A stretch of 64,000 nt of DNA from assembly GCA_031552145.1 (NCBI GenBank), contig JAVBMV010000008.1, positions 1-64,000 of the forward strand. The letters run 5' to 3'. A model generated the notes under the pieces. That model was not told the DNA's origin and ran no database searches. It was given only the letters and a program-made list of their open reading frames with translations. Below, in pieces: positions 1-9,100 of this stretch (its first letter is position 1; the number at the start of each line of letters is the position of its first letter). A program made the translations under genes and the position numbers. The DNA comes from JAVBMV01 sp031552145. Lineage in GTDB: Bacteria; Myxococcota; Myxococcia; Myxococcales; UBA5297.

Positions 1-75
1 GGCACCCATCGCGAAGTCTACGGTCTCTCCCTCGAGGATATGACCCCCGCCGCGTACAAGGCCTCGCGCGCGTAG
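1..75 (+). CDS. C-terminal fragment of an unrecognised protein
   Basis: The first 24 codons of the window are open in frame 1 and end at a TAG at 73-75. The tail reads GTHREVYGLSLEDM and then TPAAYKASRA. The gene starts upstream of the window. Codons are GC-rich at third positions like the neighbours, which supports real coding. I do not recognise the family from so short a piece. It converges on the vWA lipoprotein gene, with about 250 bases between the two stop codons. Confidence 0.45.
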   Translation, partial: GTHREVYGLSLEDMTPAAYKASRA

Positions 76-180
76 CATCCTGGCGCCTCCGCATTACTCA
101 CACTGCGTACACATGTCGCCCCGGTGTCGCTGAGCGGTCACGCAGAAAAGTACATTTGACGGAGGCCCTATATGGCCGAC

Positions 181-207
181 CAAGGGCGCAGCAAGCAGCG
201 CCCCTAC
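181..207. repeat. REP-like palindrome 1
   Basis: An imperfect palindrome with arms GGGCGC (184-189) and GCGCCC (198-203) around AGCAAGCA, ending in CCCTAC. A second element of the same design lies at 248-273, and an inverted GTAGGGGC end lies at 312-319. Together they fill the gap between two convergent genes, a usual place for REP/BIME-type intergenic elements. They may also help terminate transcription. Confidence 0.5.
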
Positions 208-247
208 ATTGTTGGATGTCGCGGCCCATTGCGTCATTGCCGCCGCA

Positions 248-273
248 CAAGGGCGACCGCCGGTCGCCCCTAC
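248..273. repeat. REP-like palindrome 2
   Basis: Arms GGGCGACCG (251-259) and CGGTCGCCC (260-268 region) form a near-perfect GC-rich hairpin, again flanked by CAA on the left and CTAC on the right, as in the element at 181-207. The shared outer bases and different inner palindrome suggest one repeat family. Confidence 0.55.
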
Positions 274-325
274 GGCCCTTGTCCGCTATCGCCCCGGCAT
301 TCGCATCGGGTGTAGGGGCACCGAA

Positions 326-3300
326 TTATCTGACGATTGCGTCGACGAGCGTTCGGATGCCTTGCTCTGTTCTTGCAGTGCTGAGCTGCATGGCGGTTCC
401 GCCGAGTAGGTAGGCGGTCTCTCTGCCGCCGTTCGCAGTGGTGCTGATTGCGAAGTATCGTATGGAGGACCCGTGCGTGTCATAATTGGCGAAGAAATTT
501 TTGTAGGCTGTAAGCGTGCTTGCTGATTGGGTGTAGCTCTCGAAATCACTTAGGGCGATCGCGATCAGCTGTGCTTTGGTTCTTAGCTTTTCGGGCAGCT
601 CGTTTTCGGTCGCCGGGAGAAATCTTGTTTCGATAGCAAGCTTGGCTGATTCGAGAATGTAGGCTCCGAAGCCGCCATGTTGTTTGAGATGTTGTATGGC
701 GTTTTTCGCGGAATAGCTTTTTAGAAAATCGAAAGGGACCCGATATTGGTGGTTCCCGTCCGTTATGGTGACGCCGGCTATTCGCCAATTAATATTACGG
801 CGGTCCAGCTCGCTGAGCATGTCGAGTATGAGGTTCTTAAACATGTTCCACTCTGAGGAGTAGACTGAGCCGGAGTCGTCTATGATCCATACGATGTCGA
901 TCTGATGATCGATGACGGAGACGGTCTTTGTTTTGGTGGTTCTTGCGTCTGCCTGGTTGGTGGCAGTACAGGTCAGGGACATTTGGCCGATCTCGCCTGC
1001 GGTGACTGTGACGGACGCGGCGTCTGTTCTGTCGAGAGTGCCATTGGTGACAGACCAGGCATAGGTGGAGCCGCTCTGATAAGCGACGCTAGCGGTCATT
1101 TTCGCCTTGGGTGCAACGCTATCCGGCGCCGTGATTGTAGCATTGGGAGGCGGCAAGATGTTGATGGAGCGAGAACCCTGAGTGTTCGCGTCGCCAGCGG
1201 CGTTTGTCACCTTGCAAGTCAGCGTCACAATGCCCGATGTGTTGGCTGAGAAGGTAATGCTTGGCTGATCGGTGGATCCTGCGATGCTTCCTCCCGCAAT
1301 GCTCCAGAAGTAGGTGCAGTTCTCCTGCGAGGGGACGACAGCCTGATATCCCGACATGCCGGATCCGATATAGGTTGGCGCCGTGATGATGGGGGTGGCC
1401 GGCTTCGGAGCGATGGCGCTCGAGCCTGTCCCTGCTTCTCCAGTACTCCCAGCCTTGTTGGTCTCGACGCAGGAGAGCTCGATGGAGCCAGAACTACCCG
1501 CGACGAAGCTCACGCTCGTTCCCGAGGCGGCCGTGGGCGTCGCACCCATGATCGTCCATTCGTAGGTGCTGCCCTCGACCGGAGTCTGCACGCTGGCCTC
1601 GTACCGCATCCCGGCCGTCACGATGGCTTTCACATTCATGGCTGGAACGCGCGGCCGTGCAACGATGGTGCTGCTGGCGGTCCCGGGTGTGGCGCCGGCC
1701 GTCCCCGCTCTGTTGTGCTCCGTGGCCGAGAGCGCGGTGCTCCCCGACTCTCCGGCGATGAAGCTGATGGTGCTGCCCGTGTTTTCGACGAGCGTTCCGT
1801 TGGCGATGCCCCACGCATAGGTATCCCCACTGGCGGGGTTCTTTATGTTGGCCCGATAGGTCTCTCCCGCGGTGACGTAGGGCGGCACTTCGACTACTGG
1901 CACTCCCGGCGGCGCTACGATGGTGCTCACCGCCGTCCCGCCATTCCCCGAGATCTGCGCCTGGTTGGTCTCGACGCAGATGAGGGCGACCGCACCTGAG
2001 TTCCCGGCGGTGAAAGTAACCGTCGCGCCCGTCGCCGCCAGCAGCGTGCCGCCCGAGATGCTCCACGAATAGGTGCTGCCATCGACGGGATCCCGAACCT
2101 TCGCCGTGCCAGAGTATCCGGAGGTGATGTAGGCCGGCACGTCGAGGAGCGGCTTGCTCGGCGCCGGCACGATGGTGCTCGTCGCCGTCGCTGGGGCGCC
2201 GGTGCTCCCCGCCAGGGTCTTCTCCACGCAGGTGAGTTCGACGAACCCCGAGCTCCCCGCGATGAACCCCACGGAGGTGCCGTTGGCCGCGGAGAGTTCC
2301 CCTCCGGTGATGCCCCAGTGATAGGTGCTCGTGGCGGAGGGGCTCTGCACGGTGGCGACGTAGCCGCGGCCCGCGGAGACATACTGCGGCGCGCTGATCG
2401 AGAGCGCCGCCGGCGGGGCTACGATGGTGGATACGGCGACGCCGCTGCTGCCTGTCATCCCTGTGCTGCTCGTTTCGGTGCAACTAAGGGTAACTATTGC
2501 GCCCGCATTTCCAGTGGGCGTGAAGGTGATGTTCGTCCCGGTCGCGCTCTGCGGGGAACCCCCCGTGATGGTCCAGGTATAGGTGCTTCCCGTAATCGGG
2601 TTCTTGATCGAGGCGTTCGCGCTCAAGTCCTTGGTGACGAGCACAGGTGCCTCGATGGAGGGCGCATTTGGGATTGTGGCGATGGCGCTCGATGCTGTTC
2701 CGGCGGGGCCCGCTGTTCCCGCGCGGTTGGTCTCGACGCAGGTGAAGGTGAGGTTGCTGCCCGGCGCCCCCGTCGGCACGAACGTAATGCTCGGCCCTAT
2801 GGCGGTAGCGGGCGTTGCCCCGGTGATGGTCCAGGCGTAGGTGCTGGTGGCGACGGGGCTCTGCACGCTCGCGGTGTGGAGTTGGTTCGGCGTGACGTAG
2901 TTCGGTGCTTCAATCACTGGCGTGGTCGGAGGAGCAACGACCACCGAGACCGCTCTCCCTGCTTCGCTCAACCCGAGCGTCGTGCGTTCTTTGCACAAGA
3001 GCGTGACAGTGCTGCCAGTGGGCGTGAAGGTGACTGTCGTTCCATGGGCGTTCTCGGGCGCTCCGCCTTCGATGGTCCATTCGTAGGTGCTCGTACCGAT
3101 CACGTTCTGGACGGAGGACTGATAGCTCAACCCCAGCGTGACGAAGGGCGGCGCGGCGATGACCGGCTTCTGGGGCAGATCGACGATCTCGACGGTCTTG
3201 TCGCCTGCACTGCCCACTGTGCCCGCGCGGTTGGTCTCGACGCAGGCGAAGGTGACATTGCTGCCTGGCGCCCCCGTCGGCACGAACGTGATGCTTGGCC

Positions 3301-6088
3301 CTATGGCGGTTGCGGGCGTCGCCCCGGTGATGGTCCAGGCGTAGGTACTGGTGGCGACGAGGTTGGTCACGCTGGCGGCATATTGGATACCGGCGACGGC
3401 TTGAAGAGGGGCTTCGATGACGGGGATAGTGGGGGCGGCGGTGATGGTGCTGGTGGCCAAGCCCTGGATACCGGGCGTATCGGCTTGGTTCTTCTCGGTG
3501 CAGCGCAGAGTCACCACGGTGCCGGACAATCCCGCGGGCGTGAAAGTGACGCTCGTGCCGGTGGCGCTCTGGAGGGAGCCGCCCGTGATGGACCAGGTGT
3601 AGGTGCTGGTGGCGGCGGGGCTCTGGACGGAGGCGCTGTAGCCCGAGCCGGCGGTGACGAAGGGCGGTGCGCTGATGGAGGGGGTGCCGGGTTCGGCGAC
3701 GATGGCGCTCTGCGCGCTACCCTGGGCACCGGGGGTACCGGCGCGGTTGGTCTCGGTGCAGCTGAGGGAGACCTGGGTGCCCGCCGCGCCCGTCGGCGTA
3801 ACGGTGACGCTGGTGCCGGTGGCATTGAGGAGAGTGCCGCCGGTGGCGGACCAGGCATAGGTGCTCGAGGCGCTGGGGCTGGTAAGCCTGGCGCTGAAGG
3901 TCCTGCCGGCCGTGACGTGGGCTGGCGTGGAAATCGCCGGCGCGACAGGCGCGGCGACGATGATACTCAGTATGTTCGCCGCTCTGCCGGTGCTCCCCGC
4001 GCCATTCTTCTCGGAGCACGAGAGAGCGATGTTTCCTACGGCGCCAGCGGTGAAGGTGACGCTGGTGCCAGCGGCGTCCACCAGCGACCCGCCGGCGATG
4101 GTCCATGCGTAGGTGCTCCCCTGAACTGGGCGCTCCACGCTCGCGGTCGCCTGGGCGCCGACGGTGACGTAGTAGGGGGCGCTCAAGGTGGGCGCAAGGG
4201 GCGCGGCGAAGATGGCGCTCGAGGTCGAGCCGGGGGTTCCCGCTGTCCCGGCACGATTGGTCTCGACGGCGGAGAGGGTGACGGTGCCAGAGTCGCCGGC
4301 GAAGAAGCGGATGGTGGTGCCGGTGGAGGTGACGAGCGAGCCACCTTCGATGGTCCAAGAGTAGCTGCTCAAACCAACGGGGGCCGCGATCGCCGCGAGA
4401 TAGCCCTCGCCCGCGGTGACCGCGGCGCGCATCTGGATCGCGGGAGTGACCGGCGCGGCGACGAGGATGACGGAGGCGGTGCCGGCGACCCCCGAGACCA
4501 GCGCCCGATTCGTCTCGTTGCAGGTCAAGACGACGGTGCTCCCGGGTGCGCCGTCGGGAGTGAAGGAGACGGAGGTGCCGACGTTGGAAGAGAGCGCTCC
4601 GCCCTGGATGGACCAGACGTAGCTGCTGGTGGCGACGGGGTTCTGTAGTAGGGCCGTGTACTCTTCGCCGGGCGTCGCGAACTGGGGCGCCGAGATGGCG
4701 GGCTGCAGGGGCGGCGCGGCGATGGCGCTGGTGGCGCTGCCCGGAGTGCCGACCGCGCCAGCAGCGTTCGTCTCGGTGCAGGTGAGCAGGAGGACGTTTC
4801 CGGCGTCGCCGGCGGGTGTGAAGGTAATGGAGGTACCGGTCAACGTCGCCGCGGCTCCGCCGGCGACGGTCCAGGCGTAGGTGCTCCCCGGGACCGGCTC
4901 TCGGAGGCTGGCGGTGTGGCTTCGGCCGGCGGTGACCACGGGGGGCGCGTCGATGGCGGGGATGGCGGGGGCGGCGACGATGGGGATGGAGCGGCTATCG
5001 ACCGCGCTCGCGTCGCCGACGAGGTTGGTGACGCGGCAGGTGAGTGTGATGCTGCCCGACTCGCTGGCCGTGAAAGAGATGGAGGGAGTGGTCGGATCTC
5101 CCTCGATGGTCCCGCCAGCGATGGTCCAGAGATAGGTGCAGTTCTCCTGTGGCGCGACGCTGGCCTGGTAGCCCGGAACGAGCGCCGTGACGCGGTCCGG
5201 CGCCTCCATGTGCGCATTGCCGGGGGGCGCGGTGATGGGCGCTTCCGCGGTGGAGGGGATGCCCTCCGTCCCGGCCTGGTTGATCTCGACACAGGTGACA
5301 GAGACGGAGGTCCCGGGCTCGCCGGTGGGGGTGAAGTCGATGCCCGAGCCGGTGTCGGAGGCGAGGGTCCCTCCCTCGATGGTCCAGTGGTAGGTGCTCG
5401 TCGCGACCGGTTCCCGGACGCTGGCGCCGTAGCTGTTGCCCTGTGAGACGAGCGGCGCCATCTCGATGGCGGGTATGAGCGGGGCCAAGACGATGGTGCT
5501 CTTGGCCGTCGCGGAGACGGAGGTGCCAAGGCGGTTGGAGACGGTGCAGCGCAGGGTGACGACGCCGGATTCGCCGGCAGTGAAGGTGATGGAGGTGCCG
5601 GTGACGATCTCTTCTCCTTCTTCGGTCGGGTTGATGAAGCCGCCTTCGATGGACCATGCGTAGGTGCAGCCCTCCTGCTCTTGAATCGAGGCGATGTAGC
5701 CCGACTGGTGGGCGGTAACGTAGGTCGGGGCGGAGAGGGAAGGGGCGTCGGGGGCGTCGACGATCTCCACAACGGCGGTGGCGGTGACCGGGCGCATGGA
5801 GCGGCCGGTCACAGTGAGGGTGTAGGTGGTGGTTTCGGAGGGGGCGACGGTGATCGCCTGGCCGCTGGTCACGTCCCCGACGCCCTGATCGATGGAGCCG
5901 ACGCCGTCCTTGAAGGAGGCGACGAGGGCGGTGGTGGAGCCCTTGGTGATGGGCGACTGGGTCACGGCGAAGGAGTCGATGGTGGGCTCCGAAACGAATA
6001 CCATCGGGGGCGAGTCGGAGCAGGAGGCCGCGGCGAAGGCGAGCGCGAGAGAGCAGAGGGCGCGGGTTGTGGTGAATGAGGTCGACAT
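326..6088 (-). CDS. Giant lipoprotein with about 19 Ig-like repeats and C-terminal vWA domain
   Basis: Predicted surface lipoprotein of 1920 residues. The N-terminus is a signal peptide ending in a lipobox (AAASC, Cys near residue 23). A domain of about 80 residues follows, of the kind that opens with SFAVTQSPITKG and closes with TYTLTV. Then come about 19 tandem repeats of 82-88 residues, each with a core STYxWxIxGG and a later LxCxExN, as in bacterial Ig/PKD-like folds. The last 190 residues are a von Willebrand A domain with an intact MIDAS start (IIDDSGSV). The start is supported by GAAAGG seven bases upstream. It begins 17 bases after the stop of the RCC1 lipoprotein, so the two are probably one operon. 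The architecture points to an extended adhesin or ligand-binding stalk with a metal-dependent tip. Ligand and partners are unknown. Confidence 0.9.
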   Translation of the reverse strand: MSTSFTTTRALCSLALAFAAASCSDSPPMVFVSEPTIDSFAVTQSPITKGSTTALVASFKDGVGSIDQGVGDVTSGQAITVAPSETTTYTLTVTGRSMRPVTATAVVEIVDAPDAPSLSAPTYVTAHQSGYIASIQEQEGCTYAWSIEGGFINPTEEGEEIVTGTSITFTAGESGVVTLRCTVSNRLGTSVSATAKSTIVLAPLIPAIEMAPLVSQGNSYGASVREPVATSTYHWTIEGGTLASDTGSGIDFTPTGEPGTSVSVTCVEINQAGTEGIPSTAEAPITAPPGNAHMEAPDRVTALVPGYQASVAPQENCTYLWTIAGGTIEGDPTTPSISFTASESGSITLTCRVTNLVGDASAVDSRSIPIVAAPAIPAIDAPPVVTAGRSHTASLREPVPGSTYAWTVAGGAAATLTGTSITFTPAGDAGNVLLLTCTETNAAGAVGTPGSATSAIAAPPLQPAISAPQFATPGEEYTALLQNPVATSSYVWSIQGGALSSNVGTSVSFTPDGAPGSTVVLTCNETNRALVSGVAGTASVILVAAPVTPAIQMRAAVTAGEGYLAAIAAPVGLSSYSWTIEGGSLVTSTGTTIRFFAGDSGTVTLSAVETNRAGTAGTPGSTSSAIFAAPLAPTLSAPYYVTVGAQATASVERPVQGSTYAWTIAGGSLVDAAGTSVTFTAGAVGNIALSCSEKNGAGSTGRAANILSIIVAAPVAPAISTPAHVTAGRTFSARLTSPSASSTYAWSATGGTLLNATGTSVTVTPTGAAGTQVSLSCTETNRAGTPGAQGSAQSAIVAEPGTPSISAPPFVTAGSGYSASVQSPAATSTYTWSITGGSLQSATGTSVTFTPAGLSGTVVTLRCTEKNQADTPGIQGLATSTITAAPTIPVIEAPLQAVAGIQYAASVTNLVATSTYAWTITGATPATAIGPSITFVPTGAPGSNVTFACVETNRAGTVGSAGDKTVEIVDLPQKPVIAAPPFVTLGLSYQSSVQNVIGTSTYEWTIEGGAPENAHGTTVTFTPTGSTVTLLCKERTTLGLSEAGRAVSVVVAPPTTPVIEAPNYVTPNQLHTASVQSPVATSTYAWTITGATPATAIGPSITFVPTGAPGSNLTFTCVETNRAGTAGPAGTASSAIATIPNAPSIEAPVLVTKDLSANASIKNPITGSTYTWTITGGSPQSATGTNITFTPTGNAGAIVTLSCTETSSTGMTGSSGVAVSTIVAPPAALSISAPQYVSAGRGYVATVQSPSATSTYHWGITGGELSAANGTSVGFIAGSSGFVELTCVEKTLAGSTGAPATATSTIVPAPSKPLLDVPAYITSGYSGTAKVRDPVDGSTYSWSISGGTLLAATGATVTFTAGNSGAVALICVETNQAQISGNGGTAVSTIVAPPGVPVVEVPPYVTAGETYRANIKNPASGDTYAWGIANGTLVENTGSTISFIAGESGSTALSATEHNRAGTAGATPGTASSTIVARPRVPAMNVKAIVTAGMRYEASVQTPVEGSTYEWTIMGATPTAASGTSVSFVAGSSGSIELSCVETNKAGSTGEAGTGSSAIAPKPATPIITAPTYIGSGMSGYQAVVPSQENCTYFWSIAGGSIAGSTDQPSITFSANTSGIVTLTCKVTNAAGDANTQGSRSINILPPPNATITAPDSVAPKAKMTASVAYQSGSTYAWSVTNGTLDRTDAASVTVTAGEIGQMSLTCTATNQADARTTKTKTVSVIDHQIDIVWIIDDSGSVYSSEWNMFKNLILDMLSELDRRNINWRIAGVTITDGNHQYRVPFDFLKSYSAKNAIQHLKQHGGFGAYILESAKLAIETRFLPATENELPEKLRTKAQLIAIALSDFESYTQSASTLTAYKNFFANYDTHGSSIRYFAISTTANGGRETAYLLGGTAMQLSTARTEQGIRTLVDAIVR
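906..5755 (-). repeat. Tandem Ig-like repeat region (about 19 units) inside the vWA lipoprotein
   Basis: About 19 consecutive units of roughly 250 bases, each beginning at the protein level with a P-x-I-x-A-P-x-x-V-T-x-G-like edge. Most units carry a single Cys (LSCTETN). Units 1, 3 and 18 instead have an extra Cys just before TYxW (GCTY or NCTY), which would allow an intradomain disulfide. Units 10 and 12 are almost identical at the DNA level (about 2720-2855 against 3219-3357). Confidence 0.85.
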
Positions 6089-6105
6089 CGCTAGATCCTT
6101 TCGAA

Positions 6106-9100
6106 CTAAGGAGCGGCAATCGGGATGAGGCGAACCTCAGGCGCGGCCGGAAGCGTCGAGCCGCCCCATTCGTTCGGTGATTCGCCGGCTTGCGTCGCGC
6201 GAATGCCGCAGATCGAACCGACTGGCGCGGCGGAGTTCACGGTGAGCGCCGTACCCGAAACGGTACAGACTCCCGGCGTCCATGTTTCGAACGACACCGG
6301 CAAATTTCTGCTCGCCGTCGCGGCGAGGTTGGTACTCGTGCCAGCCGCGAGCGACTCGGGTGAAACAAAGGCGATCGCCTGGGTGACGCGGATGGGAACG
6401 GGTATCTCGATGCTGGTCGTGCCGTTGTTCCCCAGAATGCCGTAGCTGCCGTCTCCCCAACACCTAAGTTCGCCATCTGGCTTGATTCCACACCCGCTCT
6501 TGGTGCCGACCGCGACCGCTCGATTGAGGGTGCCGTCGCCGTCGAAGCCGTCCATGCCGCTCGGGGAGCTGGCGTAGAGGCCCGATTGGACGGCGTACGT
6601 TCCCCAGCATCTCACCTCGCCGTCGTGGGTCTCGAGGCATGTATAGTGCCCCTTAGAGGCCAGATTCGCGACGTTTGTGTAGTCCGGTATGTAGGTCGGT
6701 GAGGTGGTGTAGTTGCTGAGCGTGCCGATTCCGAGCTGGCCGTCCGAGTTTCGCCCCCAACATTGAATTCGATTGCCCGAGGTGCGTACGCAGGTGTGCT
6801 CTTGGCCGAGCACGATGGTGTGGATACCGATGCCTAGATTCAAGGATTTTGGTGTCAGGCTGTTCGAGGTGCTGCCGCTGAGCTGTCCATAGGCGTTCCA
6901 TCCCCAGCATAGGGGGAGGAGGCTTCGGAGGGCGCATGTGTGGTTCGAGCCGCTGGCAATCCTCGTAACCCCGGAAGAGAGCCCCGATACGGAAACAGGA
7001 ACGAGGCTCTTGGCGCCGGTGGTACCTCCGCTGCCGTCTCCGAGCTGTCCTTTGTCATTGAGTCCCCAGCACAGGGCTGCCCCGGCGCTGGTCGTCGCGC
7101 AGGTGTGGAGCTCGCCGGTGGCGACCGAAGTGAAGGAGGTGCCGGCACTCGATACGACCACCGGCGTCGAAACGTAGGTTGCCTGGGCGCCGTTGCCTAT
7201 CTGTCCGTAGTTGTTTCTTCCCCAGCATCGGAGTTCGCCTGAGCCCAAGATGGCGCAGGTATGAGAGATGCCGACGGCGACCTGGGTGACGTCGTGGTCC
7301 AACCCTATGACATTATGTGGGGCTTGAGAGTTGTTCGTCGAGCCGATGCCGAGCTGTCCGTAATTATTCCTCCCCCAGCACTTCAGGCCTCCCGCGCCGG
7401 TGACGGCGCATGCGTGCTCCGCCCCAAGGGAGATCTTCTCGATCGAAGGGCTGAAGCCCGAGACGTCGGCGGGAGTACCTCGCGCAGCGTCACCGCCGTC
7501 GCCGAGCTGCCCCCAAATATTGTGTCCCCAGCACTTGATGCCGCCATTGGACAGCAATGCGCAACTATGAACCCAACCCGTCGCTATCGCTTGGACATTC
7601 TCGAGTTCGTAAGGGATGACCGGCTTGTATCGATTGGTTGTGCTGTTGTCTCCGAGTTGGCCATGGAGGTTCTGTCCCCAGCACCAGGCTTCGCCAGCCG
7701 CGTTTACGGCACAAGAGTGGTCGCCGCTCGTCGAGATGGCGACGATCGGCTGGACGACACCCGAGACGCTGACCGGGACGTGGCTCCAACTTCCACTACG
7801 GCGGTTATCTCCCAGCTGTCCATAGTGGTTGTTTCCCCAGCACTTGGCGGCGCCGGAGCGAGTGAGGGCACAGGTGACGTACCCACCGGCCACGAGGGTA
7901 GAGATGTCATTCGACAGCCCCACCACCCTGACCGGAGTGGGCCGGCCGATGCCGGTGCCATCTCCCAGCTGGCCTGAGTCGTTGTTACCCCAGCACATGA
8001 CGCCATAATCGGTGGTCAGGGCGCACGTGTGTTCATCTCCCGCCGCTATGGCTGTAAAGCGCGCTCCGCCACTGACGATGTCGACCGGCTCGGAGCTCCC
8101 ATCTTCTGCTCCGTCGCCGAGCTGGCCGAATTCGTTGCTTCCCCAGCACTGAACTCGTCCGGCGCTGCTCAGGGCGCAGGCGTGAGAAGAGCCGAGCGCG
8201 ATCGCCACCGTGGTCGATTCGAGTCCGGCGATGGGCGTCGGGGTCGCGCTGCTGAACCCCCAACACTTGACCTGCCCCTGGCTGGTCAGCGCGCAGGTCT
8301 CGGCCGGGTTCACAGCGATCGCGACGGCGCTCGCGCCCAGGTTAACCACGGGAGTAGCGGCTCTCCGGAGCGTCGTGCTTCCGTCCCCCAACTGCCCGTA
8401 GTCATTATCTCCCCAGCACTTGACGTTGCCGCTCGTGGTGATCGCGCAGGTGTGGTTGTACCTCGTCGCGATTCGAGCGGCAGGCTCGTCGAGCATGCTC
8501 TGCCCGATTTTGGACCACGCGATGATCGTTTTGCTGCTGGTAGCGCTGTCTCCCGCGAGGTTCGAGACCGTACACGAGAGATTGACCTTGCCTGGCGTGG
8601 GAACGGAGAAGGCCACCGCCGCGGCCTGATCGTTGCTGATGGCGCCCGCGTCGATCTCCCAGCGGTAGATCGCGCCGGTCTGCGTCGCGACGCTCGCGCT
8701 CGCGTAGCGATTGGGAAAGACGCCTGTCGGCGCATTGATGACGGGCACCGCCGGCGCCGCCACGCTCGTGCTCTGCGCCGTCGCCGGCAATCCCTCGCTC
8801 CCGGCGCGGTTCGTCTCGGTGCAGAAGAGCATGACCACGCCCGGATCCCCCGCGGTGAAGCTCACGCTCGCGCCCTCCTCCGCGGCGAGCGTCCCCCCGC
8901 TGATGTTCCAGGTGTACGTACTCCCCGCGACCGGGCTCACCACGGTGGCGGCGTAGGTCTTGTGCGCGGTGACGTACTGCGGCGCGCTGATCTGCGGCGT
9001 CGCGGGCGCCGCCACGACGAGGCAAGTGGCGCTCCCTGGCAACCCCGCTCCGGCGCTGTTCTTGGGGGTGGCGATGAGCGTGACGATGCCGCTCTCGCCC

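Noticed and set aside
2318..4648. Long plus-strand open frame (776 codons) opposite the vWA lipoprotein
   Set aside because: It reads as Gly/Arg/Asp-rich sequence with no domain and follows from GC-rich codons of the real gene on the other strand.
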